From Sphingomonas sp. LT1P40 (GTDB taxonomy: Bacteria; Pseudomonadota; Alphaproteobacteria; Sphingomonadales; Sphingomonadaceae): 64,000 bases of DNA. The position numbers and the translations under genes are program-made. The stretch lies in contig NZ_JAXOJT010000002.1 of the NCBI RefSeq assembly GCF_036663835.1, positions 496,001 to 560,000 on the forward strand, written 5' to 3'. Below are positions 49,126-57,989 of the stretch, one piece after another; position 1 is the first letter of the stretch; each line of letters opens with the position of its first letter. Below the pieces are notes generated by a model. That model saw only the letters and a list, made by a program, of their open reading frames with translations. It made no database searches and had not been told where the DNA came from.

Positions 49126-49601
49126 AATCCACAAAGGGACCGATGCTATACGAGTTGATTTTCTATCGCGATTTTCGCTGAAACTGGCGTGTTTTGCGGG
49201 TACATTTGTTGCTTGCCGCCAGAAATTGCGCGGCTGACCGGACGAGAGACGCCGATACCTGCGTGGCTCATTAGAAGAACATCGCCAGCGGGGGTGTGGC
49301 TCGTCCGAAGAAAGACACCAGATAGAATTTTGCGGGTCATATCTCGTGCAGTTAACTTCACCCTCGCTCCCGGCGGCGGGCAGAACAGTTCTGAAAGTGA
49401 CAACCGTCGCATGTGACGCTGGTCGCTAGCTAGCCTGCACCGAGATGGGTCATAGGGGACTGGGCTTGGGTGTATCATGCTTCACGGAGCAGGCGGCGGC
49501 GCTACGGCGTAGTTGGCGCTCAACCTGCAGATGCGCTCTCGGCCTTTCGTGCGGAGGATTGGCAACGGCACAGATACTGTGCGCGAAGAGCTCCCCTTTT
49601 T
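49126..49601. other. Gap between serine recombinase and membrane protein; no convincing gene
   Basis: About 475 bases. Open frames exist on both strands (49189-49416 plus; 49146-49478 minus), but the predicted proteins are mutually exclusive, have no domain I know and lack good ribosome binding sites. The stretch contains an agttaacttcac word at 49351-49362 that is identical to part of the XRE operator. It is probably regulatory or decayed DNA. Confidence 0.4.
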
Positions 49602-50138
49602 TCAGCGCGTCTTTGCTGAGCCGTCTTGACTGTTCAGGCGTTCACGGGTCCCGCTCAGGCCGACCATCAGTTGCCCTAGTACTTCGGCAAGGAAAATCGC
49701 GTTGCCTTTTAAATCCCTCCATTGTTCGAGAGGTAGTGGCTCCACGCGCAGCATGTGCGCGATGTAGCCAAGGTCAGCGTGAAGCGATGGGTTGACGATT
49801 TCCAATGCTTGAAGCTGCAACGCGCGTTGGCTCTTTGCCTCCATCTCTCTCGTGTACGCCGCAACATGCTGCGCTAGATCAAACGGCCCACCTTCAAAGC
49901 CGCAAGCATAGGCTTGCGCCTCATCGCGCGCCTCTTCTGCCAGTTCCAAAGCCTCTGTGATGATCTCGTTTCGCCGCCTATACTCGACCATGACCCGGGC
50001 GCGCTCTTGGTCGCCTTGGCGGCGCTGCTCGCGCAGTGCCAGACCAAGCGCTACGATAACGGCGCTGACCGATCCAACAGCGCCGACAACTTCGGCAACG
50101 CTTCCCCAATTGACCGTCGAAGGACAGAACACAGGCAT
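49602..50138 (-). CDS. Single-pass membrane protein with coiled coil, unknown function
   Basis: 178 residues from ATG 50138; an upstream in-frame start at 50270 is possible. A membrane helix near the N-terminus (EVVGAVGSVSAVIVALGLAL) is followed by a very charged helical stretch with QRRQGDQERARVMVEYRRRN, then ALELAEEARDEAQAYACGFE and a helical remainder. No family recognised. It lies on the minus strand upstream-facing to the XRE gene in the same direction, 165 bases apart. Confidence 0.65.
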   Translation of the reverse strand: MPVFCPSTVNWGSVAEVVGAVGSVSAVIVALGLALREQRRQGDQERARVMVEYRRRNEIITEALELAEEARDEAQAYACGFEGGPFDLAQHVAAYTREMEAKSQRALQLQALEIVNPSLHADLGYIAHMLRVEPLPLEQWRDLKGNAIFLAEVLGQLMVGLSGTRERLNSQDGSAKTR

Positions 50139-50303
50139 CCCCTGATTAAGTAGAGCGCCGCGAACTGTACCCGAAAGCGTCGGGGGTGAAATGCGCTGTG
50201 TGCGACCCCGCGTGAGGCTTTCGTAGCGCACGTAAACGCAGATCGTGCCGCACTGAAGCGGACAAGCCACAACTACTACGTCCAGCCGGTTCGAGCGGCA
50301 CGA

Positions 50304-50687
50304 CTACGGCTCGAATCCAGTTGCTTCAAACCTTCGTGCTGAAACGCGAACAGAGCGTGGTTTCGAGCGCAACGCGGTGTCCAGAAGGTCCGCCGCCCAT
50401 CGCAAATCGTCATCGTCGAGCTTGGCAAGTCGCGAGGCCAAATCGAGCAAAACTGGCCGCCGGTCGCTGCCAAGCGTTGGATCATGGATGAATAGCTCAC
50501 AGGGATCGACTTCCAGCGCTCGTGCTAGCTTTTCGATGGTAGGAAATGTGACGCCAGTGCCTCCGGTCTCGATCCTAGAAATCATGTCAGCGGACATGAT
50601 GGTGAGGTCAGCTAGCATCTGCTGCGTCAGTCCTCGACGCCTACGGTGCGCGGCCACCAGATTTCCAAACCGCTGACGTAAATCCAT
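50304..50687 (-). CDS. XRE-family transcriptional regulator
   Basis: 127 residues from ATG 50687 (MDLRQRFGNLVAAHRRRRGL). The helix-turn-helix spans about 5-60: RRRRGLTQQMLADLTIMSADMI, then RIETGGTGVTFPTIEKLARAL. The C-terminus is helical with DPTLGSDRRPVLLDLASRLA. It is the likely switch protein of the element. It faces a divergent membrane-protein gene with a palindromic operator between, suggesting autoregulation. An in-frame start at 50759 would include the operator and is less likely. Confidence 0.88.
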   Translation of the reverse strand: MDLRQRFGNLVAAHRRRRGLTQQMLADLTIMSADMISRIETGGTGVTFPTIEKLARALEVDPCELFIHDPTLGSDRRPVLLDLASRLAKLDDDDLRWAADLLDTALRSKPRSVRVSARRFEATGFEP

Positions 50688-50741
50688 GGTGAGCTCCCGC
50701 TCCCAAGTATCGGCGGCGCGGCTGCCAAGCCCATGGCTATG

Positions 50742-50774
50742 AAGTGAAGTTAACTTCATATCCTAACTTCACTT
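50742..50774. promoter_or_regulatory. Operator for the XRE regulator
   Basis: tgaagttaacttca at 50745-50758 is a perfect 14-bp palindrome. It is part of a second inverted pair: aagtgaagtta (50742-50752) and taacttcactt (50764-50774), perfect over 11 bp. The site sits between the divergent XRE and membrane-protein genes. Matching words lie at 48470-48480 and 49351-49362. Confidence 0.8.
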
Positions 50775-50829
50775 GCGGAAAGCCGGCACTGAGTTACGAT
50801 TTATCCTCAAACACGAAATGGGGGGTGCA

Positions 50830-51927
50830 ATGACGGAGGTGGTAGACGGACAGGCTTCGGTCGAGCGCAAGGCATGGCTGACGGTGCTGTGCTGGATTTT
50901 AGGCACCGCATACATTCTGGCGGGCTTCGGCAACCTGCTGGGCTTTCCTCAAGCGAGCGGTGCCGCCGGGCTCGTTCGGATTGCTGGCGGCATCGTGCTG
51001 CTTCCGCCAATCCTTCGGCGAATTGAAAATCACTTCCCCCTCGTCCGTCGGGCATGGGCGATCCTGCTGTTCGCTTTTGTCGTGCTGCCGATTATGTTGC
51101 TTCTCGTCGGGCCTTCATTGACGTTCACACCACTGCAAACAGCCGCCGAAAGGCCGGGGCCAGGGATATCGTCGGCCACTGCTGTGTCGCCCTCGGTCAC
51201 GCCCGTTATGCCGTCACCTTCCAAACTGAAGGCAGCGCAGCGGTTCGGAGAGATCCCAGCCGACCACATGCTTCGGCCCGTTCAGGACGCGCTCAATGCT
51301 GGCGACGTCGACCTATCCCTTCGATTGCTTTCGGAGCGAAACGCTCTCGATGACGCAGATCGGCCTCTGAAGCAGCGGCTGATCGCGGCAATTCAAAAGG
51401 CATCGGATGAACAAATTGGTCGAGACCCCGGCGTTGAGTATGCCGAGCGGATCGACAGCTATTGGCTCCCGCAAGTGCGTGCCCTTCCCTCTACCGCTCC
51501 GGAAAGCGACGAGGCATTCGGGAAGCTTCGCACCAGCCTCGCTGGGATCGCCGCTGACGTCGAAGACAACGCGGGGCTCAAACTCTCCGGTGAGCAAGCC
51601 CTCAAGCGCAAGGAGTTGATCGACGCGTTGGCCGCGAAGCAGCGCTCGTTGTTTCCGGCCATGCGCCGACGTTATGCAAAGGCGCTGGATGCCAAGCTAT
51701 TCCGACGCGACATCCGTGTCGTGACCACGGGCACGGGGGACAGCACCCTATTGGTGACCGGTCGTCTGTTTTCGTTCAATGCAAATATTGAGGACACTCA
51801 GAACGTCATTCGAGAAGCAGCCACATCGCTCCGTTTCAAAAAGGTCAGCTATCGATGGTCCGCGCACATCGACAAGCGGACTACCTACGACCTTAACGTG
51901 CCTAGCGATCCGGCGATTGGGCGGTAG
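50830..51927 (+). CDS. Membrane protein with C-terminal helical domain, unknown function
   Basis: 365 residues from ATG 50830 with ggggggt upstream; in-frame starts at 50773 and 50818 are alternatives, the first inside the operator. Three hydrophobic segments lie at about 14-35, 42-58 and 72-96 (AWAILLFAFVVLPIMLLLVG). A Pro/Ser linker precedes a large soluble domain (about 130-365), rich in helices, with YAERIDSYWLPQVRAL and IRVVTTGTGDSTLLVTGRLF toward the end. No family recognised. Control by the XRE operator is likely from position. Confidence 0.7.
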   Translation: MTEVVDGQASVERKAWLTVLCWILGTAYILAGFGNLLGFPQASGAAGLVRIAGGIVLLPPILRRIENHFPLVRRAWAILLFAFVVLPIMLLLVGPSLTFTPLQTAAERPGPGISSATAVSPSVTPVMPSPSKLKAAQRFGEIPADHMLRPVQDALNAGDVDLSLRLLSERNALDDADRPLKQRLIAAIQKASDEQIGRDPGVEYAERIDSYWLPQVRALPSTAPESDEAFGKLRTSLAGIAADVEDNAGLKLSGEQALKRKELIDALAAKQRSLFPAMRRRYAKALDAKLFRRDIRVVTTGTGDSTLLVTGRLFSFNANIEDTQNVIREAATSLRFKKVSYRWSAHIDKRTTYDLNVPSDPAIGR

Positions 51928-52034
51928 CCAGACCCCTGTCACGAGCCGTGGCGGGACCTGGGCCGTTTGCAGGATCTGGCTGTTCGAAGTGGGCATAACC
52001 TAGCGTACTGCGGAAGGGCGCGGTAGTAATTGGC

Positions 52035-53075
52035 ATGAGCCACAATTATGCCGAGAAGATCATTGCCGAGATGACGCGGTTCGACGGACAGGCGGGTCCA
52101 ATGCCGCGCTGGTTCCGTGCAAAGCGGGAGGCATCGTTCGCGATGCTTCGTCGCTTCTACCATACCGCACCGCCTTCACTGATCTACCATTACACGTCGT
52201 CGGCCGCACTCATCTCGATCGTCGCCAACAACGAGCTATGGTTGAGCGAGGCCACTTATCTCAACGATCGCCACGAGATCGAACATGGTCGCCGGCTGGC
52301 CTGCGATTGCGTCAAGGCCCGGATCACAGTTGAACCTTCGGCCGAGGTTAGCGCCATGATGGGACTTGCGCTGTCCTATTTCGACAGCCGGGCCGATCCG
52401 CAGGTCTATGTTGCGTGTTTCTCTTTCGAGGGCGACGACCTCACCCAGTGGCGTGCTTATGGCGGCACCGACGCGCCCGTCGCGATCGAGCTCGAACACA
52501 GCCCGCTAATGTTCGGGTACACCTCCGAGGGCGTACTCGATCGCGTTTTGTACGACACGGTGGATCAGCGCTGGGTCTTCGACCAACTGCTCACAGCCTA
52601 TGCTGACGCCTATCGCGAGGACATCCGTCATCCCATTCCGGTCAAGCGGCGCGGCCCTGCTATGATGGTCGATGAGGAGAGCAAGCTTGTCGCTGGCAGC
52701 CTCTATCATGCGCTCTGGCACTATATTGTCACCTGCAAGGATCCTGCGTTCGCATCAGAGCGCGAGGTGCGCTTCATTTACACCGCGCACGACTACGGCC
52801 AGGATGAAAGCTCGCGGTCTTGGTATCCTGACCATCCGACCCCGAACTTTCGTGAGAGCGCGGGCCGCGTCATCCCATATTTGACATCCACCAACCTAGA
52901 ATTTTCCAACATGAACCGTATTCGCGAAGCTGAAAGGCTGCCCATTCGCTCGGTACGTATCGGGCCTACCGCCGAGCCACCATTGATCCAGCGCGGTATC
53001 CGCCGTCTGCTGAACACTCACGGACACCAGAACGCAACCGTGACCGTATCGACTTCGCCTTTCCGCCCGCGCTGA
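52035..53075 (+). CDS. DUF2971-family protein
   Basis: 346 residues. Typical family motifs: YHYTS at 51-55, NNELWLSEATYLNDRHE at 65-81, CFSFEGDDLTQWRAYGG at 128-144 and EREVRFIYT at 242-250. The biochemical function of DUF2971 is not settled to my knowledge; such genes are common in accessory and defence islands. The order of conserved His/Tyr, Trp-x2-Tyr and Glu-Arg could reflect an ADP-ribosyltransferase-like fold, but that is conjecture. It stands alone, with 107 bases before it and 235 after it without a gene. Confidence 0.85.
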   Translation: MSHNYAEKIIAEMTRFDGQAGPMPRWFRAKREASFAMLRRFYHTAPPSLIYHYTSSAALISIVANNELWLSEATYLNDRHEIEHGRRLACDCVKARITVEPSAEVSAMMGLALSYFDSRADPQVYVACFSFEGDDLTQWRAYGGTDAPVAIELEHSPLMFGYTSEGVLDRVLYDTVDQRWVFDQLLTAYADAYREDIRHPIPVKRRGPAMMVDEESKLVAGSLYHALWHYIVTCKDPAFASEREVRFIYTAHDYGQDESSRSWYPDHPTPNFRESAGRVIPYLTSTNLEFSNMNRIREAERLPIRSVRIGPTAEPPLIQRGIRRLLNTHGHQNATVTVSTSPFRPR

Positions 53076-53288
53076 CTAGGCGCGTTTTGAGGAGAGCAGC
53101 ACTTCGATGCGATTTTGGGCCGGTTGATCGTCCACTTTCGTCCAACGCCGCTTCATCCACGGCCGATCTAAACAAAGGCGACTTTCGGGTTCGTCGACCG
53201 GAAACTCGAATGGCCCGCAGCCGCCGCCCTTTTCCCTTTTCAAGACAGGTCACTGGTCTACGTTAATGGTGGGTTAGACGATCCAGCA

Positions 53289-53306
53289 ACCTCCCATTGA
53301 GGAGGT
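53289..53306 (+). promoter_or_regulatory. Hairpin that covers the ribosome binding site
   Basis: acctcc (53289-53294), cattga, ggaggt (53301-53306): a perfect 6-bp inverted repeat in which the strong ribosome binding sequence of the next gene forms the 3' arm. If it folds in the mRNA it would hide the site 4 bases before the ATG at 53311 and reduce translation. Confidence 0.65.
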
Positions 53307-53310
53307 ATCA

Positions 53311-54408
53311 ATGCTGTTTCCTGAGAATACCTTGTTAGACACCACGCTGATCGATCTTGCCGAAGAGGTTGCCACCAGCTTAGCGCCACGGATCGATCCG
53401 CTTTCCTGCGACCGCTGGCTGGCGAGATCAGTGATCCAAAAAGCAGTTCGCCGCGCCGAGCCAGACCTTGCCATTCGGGCGGTAGCGAACCTGTTCGAAC
53501 ACGACCGCCGCAGCATGTGGCGCGCGTTGACGATTATCGCCTGCGAGGATGTCGGCGTCGCCAATATCGATGTGCTGGCTCGGATCGTAGCCTCTCAGCA
53601 AGACCGAAAATGGCGGCAGTCGGTTGGCGGCGATTGGCCCGTGGTTGCTGAGCTGGTCCGGCAAATGGCCGAGAGCAATCATTGTCAAGCCGCTTGCGAT
53701 CTTCTTCTCAAAGCAATCAACGATCCTGCTTATCGACCTCATCGTGACGACGCCCTTGACGGATCGATCGATGAGATGATCGCAGGTATCGCTGACAGAA
53801 GTCGATCGATCACCGCGCGCGGCGTGGCCGTATTGGCGACCGGAGGTGGCCTTGCGGAAGGTCAGATGCATCACGACCCCGCCGCCGTGTTCGATACGCT
53901 AGCCGAACTCAACCCCTTCTCCCATGTCGTAGCAACGTGTCGAATTGCGTGGAAGATATCCCGGAACCCTATGGCGATGCTGTTGCCGCTTGTCTGGCAG
54001 GTTTGGTCCAGCGCTCCGACCGGTGAAATGAGCGACGACCTGACGCCACCCGTGCAATTAACTTCTGGTATTCCTGGCTACGCACTCGACCAGTTCACTA
54101 GGCGAGGCAATATCGTGTCTCGCGCTCTGGTCGCTGATAATCCAGATATGCGCGGCATGCTTGACGCGGCGGGGATCGGTTCCGACCAGTATGCCACCAC
54201 CGTTGGCGATCTCATTTTTCTACTGGAAGGCACCGCGTTGCGTCGCCGACTGGTATGGCAGGGAGGTGACGAACTTCGCTTGCCGCATCGCTGGCTACCA
54301 GCCGTCGCACGGCTCGGGTCACATCTGGATCAGGCACTCCGCCTAGTCGAAGCTAAGGGAAGTCAGATCGCCAAACTGCGATGCGTTCACCTGGCCACCC
54401 TATCGTAG
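53311..54408 (+). CDS. Stand-alone helical protein resembling the RarA/MgsA C-terminal domain
   Basis: 365 residues. Residues 40-86 (RSVIQKAVRRAEPDLAIRAV through ACEDVGVAN) run parallel to the start of the RarA/MgsA C-terminal domain, where the pattern is SAFIKS-R-SDPDAALY--A...EDIGLAD. No Walker A or B motif is present, so the clamp-loader ATPase half is missing. The rest is helical with no match known to me. It is convergent with the SIR2 gene, 5 bases apart. Candidate roles are recognition of stalled forks or a regulatory subunit; both are inference. Confidence 0.65.
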   Translation: MLFPENTLLDTTLIDLAEEVATSLAPRIDPLSCDRWLARSVIQKAVRRAEPDLAIRAVANLFEHDRRSMWRALTIIACEDVGVANIDVLARIVASQQDRKWRQSVGGDWPVVAELVRQMAESNHCQAACDLLLKAINDPAYRPHRDDALDGSIDEMIAGIADRSRSITARGVAVLATGGGLAEGQMHHDPAAVFDTLAELNPFSHVVATCRIAWKISRNPMAMLLPLVWQVWSSAPTGEMSDDLTPPVQLTSGIPGYALDQFTRRGNIVSRALVADNPDMRGMLDAAGIGSDQYATTVGDLIFLLEGTALRRRLVWQGGDELRLPHRWLPAVARLGSHLDQALRLVEAKGSQIAKLRCVHLATLS

Positions 54409-54413
54409 CAAAC

Positions 54414-57400
54414 CTAGGCCTCTTCCGCAGAAAGTGCGTGCCTAACTTCCGGCAGAGCATCGTTACCATAGAGGTGAGTCCAACTCTGGATTGCATCGCT
54501 CGATCTTCCGGCGTTGCGAAGCGATAGTGCGAGTTTGACCGCGTGCTCGCGGACCATTGACACTGTTCCTGCCAGCTCGCTGAGAGGATCAATCCCTGCG
54601 TAATCGGTTTCAGCTATCAAGTCGCCAAGAGCGTTTTCGACGCGTTGGAGTTGGGAATGGTCTAGTCGGCTTTGCCCGATCAAACGCGCCGCCGTCTCGA
54701 GCATTCGCCAGAGGGCCGGAGATTGACGGAGCTCGATCACAGATACAAATTGGTCGATAAGCTCATTGGGGACCGCCAGCGGCCCGGAGCCGTGCGCATC
54801 CTGCCAAAGCCATAGGGCATCGCAAGCATATCCGACTTGATGACTGTCCTGCATCGTCAATCCGCGACGAACGACCGTTGTGAGTTCGCCACAAGCAGCC
54901 GTGTTCTTCGCCAGAAAGGGAACTAGTGCACCACTAGCGGCCAACGTGTCATTCTCTGAAGCGAACTTGATAATCGCGGCCAGCCTCTCTGGGGTTCGAT
55001 CGGCAGATATAAGATTTTCCGCGAGTGCCCAGGTCAACGTCGCGCCGGCAAAATTGGCTTCCTGCTGATGATCATAGCCGCTCATTCCGGCACGGAAGGT
55101 CTCGATAAAGTCATTCGGGTCCACTGGTTTGAACCGAAGCGCGACGATAGTATCGAAGCGTTCGCAAGCTTGTTCGGCAGTCGGGCGGACAGAGCTCGAC
55201 CGAACGGTGCGGATCATTGCGCCGAGGTATTTCCGATCAATCGCGTTAGCAGCGGAAAAGACGCGCTCTCGAACCGTGTCGGCTGGATCTCGGCCGCGAC
55301 ATGGCAATTTGGCCCAGAAGTACTCGAAAACTTGGGTGTCAGCTGGTAGCGGCGGGGTGCCCTCATCCAGTTGGCTCCATGCGACGCGTGCGAAGCGACG
55401 ACTTTCGTCGGACGTGAGCGCATCCATGGCATGAAGGGCGGTCAGCCGTGATATTGCAGACCTTCGCGGGCCTCCCGTACCAGCCGCTGCTTCGAGTAAG
55501 GTAGCGATGATTGGCCGCAGCGACGGTATGCGCTTAGGTCGCAGAAGCTGCCCACTGCCGATCCAGTCGGTCGGTTCCGGAATGCCGTCCTCGCCGACTA
55601 GAGGCATCTCAAGATCAGCAAGTATCATGGAAGCACGGGCCTGCGGAGCGACTGCTTCGAAGCTGTTAGCGAGCAGGGTTCCGAGGGCGTCACCATAGCG
55701 GAATTGCGGTCTCAGGCGATGGCTAAGGGCAAGCGTTTCTAAATGAAGTGCAATGGCTTGTGCGCTGTCAAAGCGAACAACGAGCCGGGCCAATAGCTCC
55801 AGTAGCGTTAGCAGGCGATCGCGAGCAAATGTGGATCGTTCTGCGTCTGCGTTGTGGAGCACTGTTTGCCAGTAGTCACGAGCGTGCCTGACCCGCTTAG
55901 CAAGGCCAGCGATCACCTCGGCACCAAGCGCAGCAATCACTACCCGAGCGAAGTATCGTTGCAGCTGGGTGTCACCTTTGTCGAGACCAGCACTCAGAAG
56001 GTTAAGATACCACTCAAGCGTCGGCTGATGCTCGAGTTCAAGCGCGTCCAGTCGTTCCGAAATGTACAGCGCCACATAGCCAAATCGAGCAGGAATGCCT
56101 GCTTGTTCGAACAGCAGGCGGAAGGTGTCTGCGGGTTCTACTCGGCTGTCGCCGAAATGTATCGTCTTTGACGGTAGTTTGAACGATCCTGGTTTGAAAT
56201 TTGGCGTGGGACTTTGCGGCTTCTCACGCTGCTTTCGCCGCTCGGTTGATGCACCTTGAACAGCAGCTTCGATCTCCTGCCACGGGTCACAGCGTGTCTC
56301 ACGAAACCGCTCAGGCCAAGGCTCGAATTCTCCGCGACCGCGTCGTTCCAGCCTAGCTAGAAATAGCGCCCACGCGAGCCGCGAGCGGATCCATACGGAC
56401 GTGCGGTCAACCCGTTCACGCTCGCGAAGATCATTTAGAGCGGTTGCGATGGTGCCGGCCGCTTCGCTGAATTTTCCCAAGGCCGAGAGGATCGCAGCGC
56501 GCCGTAGCGACCAAGCTGGATCCTCCCCGTTGATCTCCGATGCAAGCGCTTCAGCGGCAGTAAAGTCAAGATTATGAAGGCTATCTAAGGCTTGTTGGTG
56601 CCGAAGCCCAGCGAGTGCATCGCTGGACGGAGTAGCCTCACCTTCGATAAAAGAAACCATCTCCTCGAACAGTGCGCGGTCGCCTCGTAAGCGAGCATGT
56701 TGAAGAAGTATGGAGCTTACCAGTAGCCTATCAGTCTTTCTGAGTACGCTAGAGGTGATGGGGTCAGCAAAGCGCCTGACCTGCTCAATGAAACTTGGAT
56801 GTATCGGCCAAAGGGCCGTCTCATGCCGCCAGCACCACTCGACCATCAAAGTCGCTGCAATCTCTGGCGGGAGCGATGCAAGCAGATCGGCATGTGGCAT
56901 CTCGCTGTTGTGGCGTAGCGCAGTGCGCCTTCCACCCGGGCAGATCAGCCAGCCTGGATAACGCTGCCGTTCTTCGCGCCAACGTTCGAGCATCGCGAGT
57001 AAGTTTGATTTCTGCGCTTCCAAGTCTGCGTCACGATCATCAATAGGTGACGAGGCGGGTGTCCAATCGTGGATTGGTACGGGTCGCAGCGCGTGAAGTG
57101 CGTTGAGGATAAGGCGATTGGCTGCGCTGTGCTGCTTCTCTCGCTCAAGTGTTTCCACAAGTGGAAAAACATCAATCGGAGCGATGTTGCGGGCCTCGAG
57201 ATATTTTCGCTTCGCGGGGCTGAGGTTGAGAGCCCCGGCCAGAAAAATGCGGCGAGCTGAGCTACCAAGATGATCACGTACCCACCCTGCCCACGCCAAG
57301 AAGTTGGGATCATCACCCGAGAAGCCAAGCAGGCAAAGTTCATTTTCAACGAAACATTGTCTAGCCAAGTTTACGAACGCTGCGTGTCGGATTGGATAGG

Positions 57401-57968
57401 TTCGAAAGTCCTCCTCTGCGATCACATAGTGGTCCGTTGTACCAATGGAGCCATGTAATTTGATGATGCGTGGCGCTTTGGCGAATGCGATCCCGGCCTC
57501 CGACCGGACTGGATCATATGCGCGATCGCAATGACGGGCAGCCCGTTCAAGCAGTGTGTCATAGTTCGTAGTGAGAATGTCAGCCCAAGGCAGATCAACC
57601 AAGGAAGCGTGAAGCTCTGCTGGGTGCCACGAAACGTCCCGGATGTTCTCACGGACAAAAGCATCAAGTGCAGCCTGTCCGAAGAAGCTCCGATACTCTT
57701 CTGCAAGCCGCAGCGGGTCCCAAGGAGCTGCGGCCGGATCGAGAGGATATAACTGGTTCCGCATAATTTTAGCCAAATCTGACCAGAGCGGGGGGGGAGG
57801 CAGCTCTGCACTCGACAGACTGGCCTCACGACTGAGCCCTGCGCCGATAAGTACAGCTGCACCACGGGCGCCTTCTGTCCTCCATAAACTACGGGCGAGC
57901 TGATTTAGTGCTGGGAGATCGGCGCACCCAGCCAGCGGATTAACGGTCGTTGGGTTTAGCGGGTTCAT
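54414..57968 (-). CDS. Large SIR2-domain protein with C-terminal helical repeats (probable anti-phage NADase)
   Basis: About 1184 residues from ATG 57968 (GTG 57974 is an alternative). Numbered from the GTG, the SIR2_2-type domain spans about 35-290: GAGLS at 44-48, TTNYDTLLE at 135-143 with N137 and D139, KLHGS at 172-176 with the catalytic His 174, and LLGFSGDDPNF at 215-225. The other 890 residues are mostly helical and repeat-like. Size and plan match single-gene defence-associated sirtuins (DSR1-like), which deplete NAD+ during infection. Catalytic residues are intact, so NADase activity is predicted. No partner on the same strand is adjacent. Confidence 0.85.
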   Translation of the reverse strand: MNPLNPTTVNPLAGCADLPALNQLARSLWRTEGARGAAVLIGAGLSREASLSSAELPPPPLWSDLAKIMRNQLYPLDPAAAPWDPLRLAEEYRSFFGQAALDAFVRENIRDVSWHPAELHASLVDLPWADILTTNYDTLLERAARHCDRAYDPVRSEAGIAFAKAPRIIKLHGSIGTTDHYVIAEEDFRTYPIRHAAFVNLARQCFVENELCLLGFSGDDPNFLAWAGWVRDHLGSSARRIFLAGALNLSPAKRKYLEARNIAPIDVFPLVETLEREKQHSAANRLILNALHALRPVPIHDWTPASSPIDDRDADLEAQKSNLLAMLERWREERQRYPGWLICPGGRRTALRHNSEMPHADLLASLPPEIAATLMVEWCWRHETALWPIHPSFIEQVRRFADPITSSVLRKTDRLLVSSILLQHARLRGDRALFEEMVSFIEGEATPSSDALAGLRHQQALDSLHNLDFTAAEALASEINGEDPAWSLRRAAILSALGKFSEAAGTIATALNDLRERERVDRTSVWIRSRLAWALFLARLERRGRGEFEPWPERFRETRCDPWQEIEAAVQGASTERRKQREKPQSPTPNFKPGSFKLPSKTIHFGDSRVEPADTFRLLFEQAGIPARFGYVALYISERLDALELEHQPTLEWYLNLLSAGLDKGDTQLQRYFARVVIAALGAEVIAGLAKRVRHARDYWQTVLHNADAERSTFARDRLLTLLELLARLVVRFDSAQAIALHLETLALSHRLRPQFRYGDALGTLLANSFEAVAPQARASMILADLEMPLVGEDGIPEPTDWIGSGQLLRPKRIPSLRPIIATLLEAAAGTGGPRRSAISRLTALHAMDALTSDESRRFARVAWSQLDEGTPPLPADTQVFEYFWAKLPCRGRDPADTVRERVFSAANAIDRKYLGAMIRTVRSSSVRPTAEQACERFDTIVALRFKPVDPNDFIETFRAGMSGYDHQQEANFAGATLTWALAENLISADRTPERLAAIIKFASENDTLAASGALVPFLAKNTAACGELTTVVRRGLTMQDSHQVGYACDALWLWQDAHGSGPLAVPNELIDQFVSVIELRQSPALWRMLETAARLIGQSRLDHSQLQRVENALGDLIAETDYAGIDPLSELAGTVSMVREHAVKLALSLRNAGRSSDAIQSWTHLYGNDALPEVRHALSAEEA

Positions 57969-57970
57969 CC

Positions 57971-57989
57971 TCACCCAGTATCAGGGTGA
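57971..57989. promoter_or_regulatory. Inverted repeat at the start of the SIR2 gene
   Basis: tcaccc (57971-57976) and gggtga (57984-57989) flank a 7-base loop and sit right against the start codons on the minus strand. It could be an operator or an mRNA hairpin limiting translation of a toxic effector. The gap 57975-58162 holds no gene. Confidence 0.45.

Noticed and set aside
49146..49478. Two overlapping open frames on opposite strands in the recombinase/membrane gap
   Set aside because: No domain, no ribosome binding site I trust, and they cannot both be real.
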